From JBLHKE01 sp047619485 (GTDB taxonomy: Bacteria; Verrucomicrobiota; Verrucomicrobiia; Verrucomicrobiales; DEV007), in the NCBI GenBank assembly GCA_047619485.1, contig JBLHKE010000173.1, positions 1 to 11,792 of the forward strand: a DNA stretch of 11,792 bases. The letters run 5' to 3'. The number at the start of each line of letters is the position of its first letter. Positions within the stretch are counted from its first letter, which is position 1. Below are positions 7,478 to 11,792 of this stretch, one piece after another. Position numbers and translations under genes: made by a program. Under the pieces are notes generated by a model. It saw only the letters and a program-made list of their open reading frames with translations. It was not told the DNA's origin and did not search any database.

Positions 7478-7695
7478 CTGAATGGCGCTTAAGTGCTTCA
7501 GCAGTTGGTTGTGGTGACCAATTCGAAGAGGGCGATAAGTATGCAGTAAGATTTTGCAGCAGCCACGGAGTGCAACTCCGCTCTACTTTCTGCGCGCTTC
7601 GCGCGTAGCACGGAGTTGCACTCCGTGGGTGGCAGCGAAGCCTCTAATGACCCTCTCGTTTCCTCGAGGCATCACTTAAACGAACGCCATCTCAG
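7478..7695. repeat. Nested fold-back element (MITE-like or structured RNA)
   Basis: This gene-free block pairs with itself in nested order. The outer arms are CTGAATGGCGCTTAAGTG (7478-7495) and an imperfect reverse complement at 7673-7695 containing CACTTAA, CGCCAT and TCAG with a 4-base insertion. Inside, CGAAGAGGG (7524-7532) pairs with CCCTCTCG (7651-7658) with one bulge. Next come perfect 18-base arms at 7563-7580 and 7611-7628. The centre is an 8-bp hairpin at 7590-7608. The left half also has a local hairpin, AGTTGGT with ACCAATT (7503-7523). Inverted ends around a palindromic core without coding capacity fit a miniature mobile element; a structured RNA is the alternative. No target-site duplication was confirmed. 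Confidence 0.4.
7563..7628. repeat. Long hairpin repeat, copy 1
   Basis: CCACGGAGTGCAACTCCG (7563-7580) is the exact reverse complement of 7611-7628. Each arm is itself a small hairpin (CGGAGT-GCA-ACTCCG and CGGAGT-TGC-ACTCCG), so the DNA can switch between one long stem and two short ones. The centre, CTGCGCGCTTCGCGCGTAG (7590-7608), is another stem of eight pairs with one G-T wobble. The segment 7604-7626 recurs with one change at 11045-11067, so this is a dispersed repeat of the REP/palindromic-unit type. Confidence 0.75.
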
Positions 7696-7877
7696 CTTGT
7701 CGCCGGACATCAGACAGCCCGGCAAGCCCTAAGCGGGCGTCATCTTCGTCTTCCCCTGCGTTTCAATATTGCCCACTTCCTCTGGTTGACTCGCCTCCAC
7801 TTTTTGCAGTCATCGCAGGCACAATCGTATTCTCAGTTCACGCACCTCTCTCCCCAGCGCCTCAACTTCTAGCCGCT
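7696..7877. other. Gene-free stretch with no recognised feature
   Basis: Between the fold-back element and the small RNase III-like gene I find no coding-like frame, tRNA shape or strong promoter. TTGACT at about 7785 has no matching -10 hexamer at normal spacing. Confidence 0.5.
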
Positions 7878-7891
7878 TGCCAAGATTGGCA
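7878..7891. promoter_or_regulatory. Palindrome upstream of the RNase III-like gene
   Basis: TGCCAA-GA-TTGGCA is a perfect 6+6 inverted repeat, ending 19 bases before the ATG at 7911. Its position and size suit a protein-binding operator, or a small hairpin in the leader. Its core CCAAGATTGG also occurs in the palindrome at 2477-2488. Confidence 0.25.
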
Positions 7892-7910
7892 CCAGCGTCG
7901 ATTGGTCAAA

Positions 7911-8228
7911 ATGCCTAGCAAATCCGACAGAGACCCGAAGCAGATCGAGCGCGAACAAGCCTGGATCGGGGATGCGGTGCTCGGTCTGTTCGCACGTCGC
8001 TGGATCCTCGAGCGCGAGGGAAAAATGGATGCCGAAATGTTCGCGCGGATGAGCTCGAACCATTTCTTGAGCGCGCTCGGTGCCCCCACGGCAGTCGAGG
8101 CAAAAATCGGACGCCGCTATAATGCCGAGGGGATCGAGGCTGCCTTCGGGCTGATCGAGGCCGAACTCATCCCGCTCTTCCTGCAGCAGGAGAAGAAGCG
8201 GATCCGGCATGCGGGCGGGCGCAAGTAA
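7911..8228 (+). CDS. Very small RNase III-domain protein, Mini-III-like
   Basis: The 105-residue product carries the RNase III signature in reduced form. IGDAVLGLF at 19-27 matches the signature block (D21 equals E. coli D45). EGIEAAFG at 73-80 matches the second catalytic block (E73 and E76 equal D114 and E117). The E. coli residues E38 and E41 correspond to R14 and A17 here. Mini-III (MrnC) also lacks the standard residues there and reads LAYxGDAV, so this is closer to Mini-III, which trims 23S rRNA precursors, than to full RNase III. There is no double-stranded-RNA-binding domain. It is shorter than Bacillus Mini-III (about 140 residues), with the segment between the two blocks compressed. 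The ATG at 7911 is chosen over a TTG at 7902; neither has a clear ribosome site. Activity is inferred, not certain. Confidence 0.7.
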   Translation: MPSKSDRDPKQIEREQAWIGDAVLGLFARRWILEREGKMDAEMFARMSSNHFLSALGAPTAVEAKIGRRYNAEGIEAAFGLIEAELIPLFLQQEKKRIRHAGGRK

Positions 8229-8282
8229 CGGTAGCGATTCGAAGCTGGAGGGGCTGGCGACGGCTAGGGCAGAGGATCCGAC

Positions 8283-8312
8283 GGTAGCTGAATTCGCCTG
8301 AGTTCGGCTACC
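8283..8312. terminator. Strong hairpin between convergent genes
   Basis: GGTAGC-T-GAATTC (8283-8295) pairs with GAGTTC-G-GCTACC (8300-8312) around a GCCT loop: 13 pairs including two wobbles. It lies 55 bases beyond the stop of the RNase III-like gene and 58 before the end of the opposing hydrolase gene, an ideal place for a two-way terminator. The nearest T-run on the plus strand (8332-8336) is about 19 bases away, so it is not a classical intrinsic terminator. Confidence 0.45.
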
Positions 8313-8369
8313 ACCACCTGCATCCAACTCGTTTTTCCCGACAGACTATGGAGCTTCGCACACCGAGAA

Positions 8370-9419
8370 CTAGTCGATCACCGAATCGTGATACAGCGCT
8401 GGCTCGGCGTCACTCATCACCGCCTCGCCAGATTTGGTGATTCGCTCCTCAGCTTTTTCGACGTCACCGGAAATCGCGATGTGAAATAGGGCGTCGCCCT
8501 CGTCGACCGTCGCCTGGTTGGTACGACCGATGACGATGCCCTCCTCACGGGGGAACACGGTAACTTCGTTCGGACCGAGAGGATCGCCGACCACCCCAAG
8601 CTTGCTATTGGCACTCACCGCCTTGCCGAGTGGCGTCATCGCACGGAAGATCCCACCGACCGGAGCACGCACCCAGAAGCTCCGCGTAGAGAATGACGTC
8701 CGCGGCGGCTTCGAGACACGCTTCATGGAGGGGATCATCTCGAGGTGTCGCATAACGTGGAACACGCCGTTGAGCCCATAGCGCACACTCGGCGCATCGA
8801 GCCGCATCGACTCGCCCGCTTCGTAGACCATCACCCGCACGTTCATGTCGTTGCATACAGCACGCAGCGACCCCTCCGGCGGCGCGTTGGCACCGAGGAC
8901 GACGGGGGCGCCGAAAGCACCCGCGAGTTCCCGGTTTCCGTCGATGTGCATCTGCATGCGCACCTGTGGCAGGTTCGTGCGGTTGCTCGCACCGGTGTGC
9001 AGATCGATCCCGTAGTCGCACTTCGAGACGATCTCTGAGGTGAATAATTTCGCGATGCGCGAACCGAACGATCCGTCGTCAGAACCGGGGAACAGCCGGT
9101 TCAGGTCGCGGCGGTCAGGCAGGTAGCGACTGCGCGCGACGAAGGCGGGCACGTTGACGATCGGGGTGACGATCAGGTCGCCCTTGAGCTTCTTCAGCTG
9201 GCGCGATTTGAGCAGCCGCCGGCAGATCTCCACGCCGTTAATCTCATCGCCGTGGACGCCAGCCGACACGAACAGGCACGGTCCAGGCTCGCGCCCCCGG
9301 AAGACGTGCACCTCGAAATCGATGACCTTGTGCAAGATGTCGCGTCCGCAGTCGAGTCGCACCACCCCGCGGCTACCAGGCGCAAACGAGAGCCCACCGA
9401 TCTCTAGTAAGTCGTCCAT
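8370..9419 (-). CDS. Succinylglutamate desuccinylase/aspartoacylase-family zinc hydrolase
   Basis: The 349-residue cytoplasmic protein belongs to the AstE/AspA branch of the M14 zinc carboxypeptidase superfamily, which cleaves acyl or amino-acid groups from small amino-acid substrates. Zinc ligands are visible: H56 and E59 in SAGVHGDE, and H141 in DLHTG. DRRDLNRLFPG at 102-112 is the conserved substrate-site motif, and E200 in VYEAGE is the probable catalytic base. About residues 240-320 form a C-terminal beta domain like that of the family. It is the third gene of the rim operon, so its substrate may be a glutamate-containing product linked to RimK rather than an intermediate of arginine catabolism; that is inference. 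No other arginine-degradation (ast) gene is nearby. The ATG at 9419 is preceded by GGAAGGG at about eight bases. Confidence 0.88.
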   Translation of the reverse strand: MDDLLEIGGLSFAPGSRGVVRLDCGRDILHKVIDFEVHVFRGREPGPCLFVSAGVHGDEINGVEICRRLLKSRQLKKLKGDLIVTPIVNVPAFVARSRYLPDRRDLNRLFPGSDDGSFGSRIAKLFTSEIVSKCDYGIDLHTGASNRTNLPQVRMQMHIDGNRELAGAFGAPVVLGANAPPEGSLRAVCNDMNVRVMVYEAGESMRLDAPSVRYGLNGVFHVMRHLEMIPSMKRVSKPPRTSFSTRSFWVRAPVGGIFRAMTPLGKAVSANSKLGVVGDPLGPNEVTVFPREEGIVIGRTNQATVDEGDALFHIAISGDVEKAEERITKSGEAVMSDAEPALYHDSVID

Positions 9420-9423
9420 AGAT

Positions 9424-10335
9424 CTAGCCCTTCCCGCGAGTGCGGTTGCTCGCCTTCTCCGAGGTCACTTTCTTCGCGATGAACTCGATGATCATCCCAG
9501 CGACATCTTTGCCAGTCGCAGTCTCAATCCCCTCCAGCCCAGGAGAAGAGTTTACCTCCATGATCACCGGTCCGTGGTTCGAGCGAAGCAGATCGACCCC
9601 CGCAACATTCAGGCCCATGATCTTCGCCGCGCGCACGGCAGTCGAGCGCTCCTCCGGGGTGATTTTGACGATATTGGCGCTGCCACCGCGGTGCAGATTA
9701 GAGCGGAACTCGCCCTCTTTGCCCTGGCGCTTCATCGCTGCAACCACTTTATCCCCCACGACCAGACAGCGGATATCAGAACCACCAGCCTCCTTGATAA
9801 ACTCCTGCACGAGGATGTTGGCATTGAGTCCACGGAATGCCTCAATGACCGATTCGGCAGCCGAGCTCGTCTCGGCCAACACGACGCCGACACCCTGGGT
9901 TCCCTCGAGCAGTTTCACGACGAGTGGCGCGCCGTTGACCATTTTGATGACGTGCTTGGTCGCGTCTGTCGAGTGCGCGAACCCAGTCAGCGGCAGGCCG
10001 ATCCCCTTGCGCGAGAGCAGTTGCAGGCTACGCAATTTGTCGCGCGAGCGCGAGATCGCCACCGACTCGTTGACCGCGTAGACACCCATCATTTCGAACT
10101 GTCGCAAAACCGCCGTGCCATAAAAAGTGATCGATGCTCCGATGCGTGGGATCACCGCATCCACCCCCTCAATTTTCTCGCCCTTGAGATACACCGTCGG
10201 ACTGTGAGTCGCAATGTTCATGTAGCATTTGAGGGGATCCGCGATCAGCACCTCGTGCCCCGCAAGCTCCGCAGCCTCTTTCAGCCGCCGCGTCGAATAG
10301 AGCTTGGGTCCACGGGATAGAATGGCAATTTTCAT
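9424..10335 (-). CDS. rimK: RimK-family ATP-grasp glutamate ligase
   Basis: RimK ligates glutamate residues to the C-terminus of ribosomal protein S6, and in some bacteria makes poly-alpha-glutamate. The 303-residue length matches E. coli RimK (300). The N-terminal preATP-grasp domain begins MKIAILSRGPKLYSTRRL. ATP-grasp features follow: K141 in VVKLLEGTQGVGV, E178 in VQEFI, DIR at 187-189, the R-G-EFRSNLHRGG loop at 203-218, D248, and MEVNSSPGLEGIE at 259-271, where E260 and N262 bind Mg-ATP. The C-terminus is basic (KASNRTRGKG). It is translated from an ATG overlapping the stop of the protease gene and followed directly by the hydrolase gene. Whether the target is S6 depends on the C-terminal sequence of S6 in this organism, which is not in the window. 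Confidence 0.95.
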   Translation of the reverse strand: MKIAILSRGPKLYSTRRLKEAAELAGHEVLIADPLKCYMNIATHSPTVYLKGEKIEGVDAVIPRIGASITFYGTAVLRQFEMMGVYAVNESVAISRSRDKLRSLQLLSRKGIGLPLTGFAHSTDATKHVIKMVNGAPLVVKLLEGTQGVGVVLAETSSAAESVIEAFRGLNANILVQEFIKEAGGSDIRCLVVGDKVVAAMKRQGKEGEFRSNLHRGGSANIVKITPEERSTAVRAAKIMGLNVAGVDLLRSNHGPVIMEVNSSPGLEGIETATGKDVAGMIIEFIAKKVTSEKASNRTRGKG

Positions 10336-10895
10336 AGGCGTGAACGTTGGAGGCTCTTATAGTACTTCGCAAGCTTCTTGCCTGTGAGAAACGAAGTATG
10401 CGGCTCGACTAGGCAGCGCCCCCGCAAGGCCTCGCGCCCGAGCAACATGCGGAACTTCATCTGGTCACGGCTGGTCAGGCTGACCTCGATCTCCCAAGAC
10501 ACCCTACCGACCGCGACGGTGGTGACGATGAAGAAGCGTTCCTCGAGATGCCCGGTCGAACTCTTCACCTGCCGGTGCTCCGAGGCGGGTGCTTGGCAAT
10601 CGACCACGAACTCCGGGTGGCGCAGATCCGGGCGCAGGGAAAATTTAACCCACTCGTGACCGTCCTCGCCCTCGAACGGCTCGATGTCGCGCGCGTGCAG
10701 GGATGAGGTGCGTGCGCCGGTGTCGATCTTCGCCTTGATCGCGGGGATCCCGACGTCCGGCAACGACAGCCACTCGCGCCAGCCGACCACGAGGCGATCG
10801 ACCCCGACCTTCGCATCGCTGGAGCGCAGGACGGCGTCCGGCATTTCTGTAGTCGGGAGGGATTTGGCGGTAAAGATTCGCTCGGGAGGTTTCAC
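10332..10895 (-). CDS. rimB: RimB-type retropepsin-like (ATP-dependent zinc protease family) protein
   Basis: This 187-residue protein belongs to the family often labelled 'ATP-dependent zinc protease' (PF05618), which has a retropepsin-like fold and includes RimB of the Pseudomonas rimABK operon. The core is VVGWREWLSLPDVGIPAIKAKIDTGARTSSLHA (two adjacent blocks within 36-68), with D58-T59-G60 as the aspartyl active-site triad. MKFRMLLGREALRGR at 146-160 matches the second conserved block. No signal peptide is present. RimB has been reported to remove RimK-added glutamates from S6, so it would oppose the next gene. The longest frame begins with a GTG at 10895, with GAGA eight bases ahead; an ATG at 10844 would still keep the whole domain, so the start is uncertain. 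It is the first gene of the operon. Confidence 0.85.
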   Translation of the reverse strand: MKPPERIFTAKSLPTTEMPDAVLRSSDAKVGVDRLVVGWREWLSLPDVGIPAIKAKIDTGARTSSLHARDIEPFEGEDGHEWVKFSLRPDLRHPEFVVDCQAPASEHRQVKSSTGHLEERFFIVTTVAVGRVSWEIEVSLTSRDQMKFRMLLGREALRGRCLVEPHTSFLTGKKLAKYYKSLQRSRL

Positions 10896-10917
10896 GCGCA
10901 GATTCTCAACGCTGGTA

Positions 10918-10942
10918 CACTAATTCACAATGAGAATTTGTG
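10918..10942. promoter_or_regulatory. Hyphenated palindrome upstream of the rim operon
   Basis: CACTAATTC (10918-10926) and GAATTTGTG (10934-10942) are reverse complements except for one position, around a 7-base spacer. The site is 22 bases upstream of the GTG start, in the only non-coding stretch before the operon, and is AT-rich compared with its surroundings. It could be an operator; no convincing -35/-10 pair was found. Confidence 0.3.
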
Positions 10943-11013
10943 ACCTGGACGTAGGAAGCTGAGCGGAGTCTCGCGTTGGAGATTGAGAAGGCATTGGGAG
11001 GCAGGGTTGCTAC

Positions 11014-11069
11014 CCACAGAGTGCTACGAGCGGAGCTCGGCAAACGTAGCACGGATTTGCACTCCGTTG
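11014..11069. repeat. Hairpin repeat, degenerate copy 2
   Basis: Segment 11045-11067 matches 7604-7626 at 22 of 23 bases. The left arm CCACAGAGTGC (11014-11024) matches the copy-1 left arm CCACGGAGTGC at 10 of 11 bases and can still pair with the right arm. The centre differs: CGAGC-GGA-GCTCG (11027-11039), a perfect 5-bp hairpin, replaces the centre of copy 1, so the shape is kept while the sequence changes. It lies 52 bases beyond the stop of mutM, in its 3' flank. The rest of the 10896-11120 gap shows nothing coding. Confidence 0.65.
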
Positions 11070-11120
11070 CTCGCTGCTCAAACCCACCATCCTCTACCTT
11101 CCAAAGGACAGCCTGCCACC

Positions 11121-11792
11121 CTACCGCTGGCACTTCTCGCAGTAGAAAGTCGAACGCTGCCCCTGGACGATGCGCTTCACCTTGCCCCCACAGCCCCGAC
11201 ACTCTTCGCCCTCACGTCCGTAGACGTGCAGGCTCTGTTTGAAGTATCCGGGTTGGCCGTCCTCATTCAAAAAGTCTCGCAGCGTCGTGCCGCCGGATTC
11301 GATCGCCGCGCCGAGTACCGATCTGATGGCATCGACGAGTTTCGCGAGCTTCGCTCTGGAAACCTTTCCTGCCTCGCGGGTCGGGTTGATACGCGCGAGG
11401 TAGAGCGCCTCGCAGGCGTAGATGTTACCGACGCCGACGACGATTTTCGAGTTCATGATGAGCTGCTTGATCGCGACCTTGCGCCCCTTGGCAGCATCGA
11501 CCAGATACCCAGCTGAGAACTCGTCCTCGAGCGGTTCCGGCCCGAGCTCTTTTAGCAATGCATGGGATTCCGGATCGCCTTTTTGAAATAGGACACAGCC
11601 AAATCGACGCGGGTCGTGGTAGCGTAACTCTTTGCCGGAACTCAGCCGCAGCGCGAGGTGATCGTGCTTTTTCCACTCGACCTCCGGATCGAGGACTCGC
11701 AGCCCACCAGACATCCCGAGGTGCAGGATGATGGTGCCACCACCGACTTCGAAGAGCAGGTACTTCCCGCGGCGTCGGGCAGCTAGAAACTC
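11121..11792 (-). CDS. mutM: Formamidopyrimidine-DNA glycosylase (MutM/Fpg), 5' partial
   Basis: MutM excises 8-oxoguanine and formamidopyrimidines and nicks the abasic site. The visible 223 residues run from the window edge (RRRGKYLLFEVGGG, then HLGMSGGLRV) to the stop at 11121. The open frame continues past 11792, so the ATG at 11714 is internal, and about 50 N-terminal residues, including the catalytic PELPE start, are missing. Present are YHDPRRFG, the helix-two-turn-helix KQLIMNSKIVVGVGNIYACEAL (two blocks), and a C-terminal zinc finger CRGC...CEKC (C-x2-C-x16-C-x2-C) ending in QR, the usual family end. In GNIYACEAL the usual Ser is Cys, a minor change. No sign of decay. The hairpin repeat lies in its 3' flank. 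Confidence 0.95.
   Translation of the reverse strand, partial: EFLAARRRGKYLLFEVGGGTIILHLGMSGGLRVLDPEVEWKKHDHLALRLSSGKELRYHDPRRFGCVLFQKGDPESHALLKELGPEPLEDEFSAGYLVDAAKGRKVAIKQLIMNSKIVVGVGNIYACEALYLARINPTREAGKVSRAKLAKLVDAIRSVLGAAIESGGTTLRDFLNEDGQPGYFKQSLHVYGREGEECRGCGGKVKRIVQGQRSTFYCEKCQR

Larger units (their letters stand above)
8370..10895 (-). other. Three-gene rimB-rimK-astE-like operon
   Basis: Three minus-strand genes are packed without gaps. The retropepsin-like protease gene and rimK overlap by four bases (ATGA, 10332-10335), and rimK and the hydrolase gene are separated by four bases (9420-9423). rimK has no ribosome site of its own, which points to translational coupling. The same set of neighbours is known around rimK in proteobacteria. 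A promoter would lie in 10896-11000. Confidence 0.8.

Noticed and set aside
9154..10320. Long plus-strand open frame (388 codons) opposite rimK and the hydrolase gene
   Set aside because: It is the complement of two well-recognised genes with strong family motifs, and its own translation is Arg/His-rich and domain-free.
10906..11202. Small frames on either strand in the gap between the rim operon and mutM
   Set aside because: They overlap mutM or run through the palindromic repeat and show no domain or coding-like composition.

Overview
The window looks like a chromosomal segment of a Gram-negative, polysaccharide-degrading bacterium, most likely a member of the Verrucomicrobiota. This is inferred from protein style, not from a marker gene. 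The clues are large secreted proteins with a DxDxDG calcium-loop followed by an E...GLxP tail, C-terminal modules ending in 'RRFLRVR'-like strands, a secreted type I sulfatase, a secreted PQQ/ASST-like propeller, and moderately high GC with C/G-rich third positions. A planctomycete or another PVC-group relative cannot be excluded.

Layout. 1-2355 (+): C-terminal 784 residues of a large, probably exported protein whose beginning lies outside the window. 2518-4239 (-): a secreted BspA-type leucine-rich-repeat protein with about 18 repeats of 23 residues. 4526-6070 (-): an exported formylglycine sulfatase. 6189-6439 (+): a coding-like remnant with a broken frame. 6481-7419 (+): an exported six-bladed PQQ/arylsulfotransferase-like propeller. 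7420-7910: an unusually structured gene-free stretch holding a terminator-like hairpin and a nested fold-back element of about 218 bp. 7911-8228 (+): a very small RNase III-domain protein resembling Mini-III. 8283-8312: a strong hairpin between convergent genes. 8370-10895 (-): a tight three-gene operon, in transcription order a RimB-type retropepsin-like protease, RimK glutamate ligase and an AstE/AspA-family zinc hydrolase. 10896-11120: a gene-free stretch holding a hyphenated palindrome in front of the operon and a second, degenerate copy of the hairpin repeat. 11121-11792 (-): mutM (fpg), cut by the window end.

How it works together. The left half (to about 7.4 kb) encodes secreted or surface proteins: adhesion-like repeats, a sulfatase for sulfated substrates, and a propeller. 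The right half is cytoplasmic housekeeping: RNA processing, post-translational tailing of a ribosomal or other protein by RimK with a linked protease and hydrolase, and oxidised-guanine repair. The rim operon is the only convincing multigene unit. The most unusual non-coding signal is the pair of related hairpin repeats at 7563-7628 and 11014-11069, the first embedded in a larger nested fold-back. I see no CRISPR array, phage, transposase, tRNA or rRNA.
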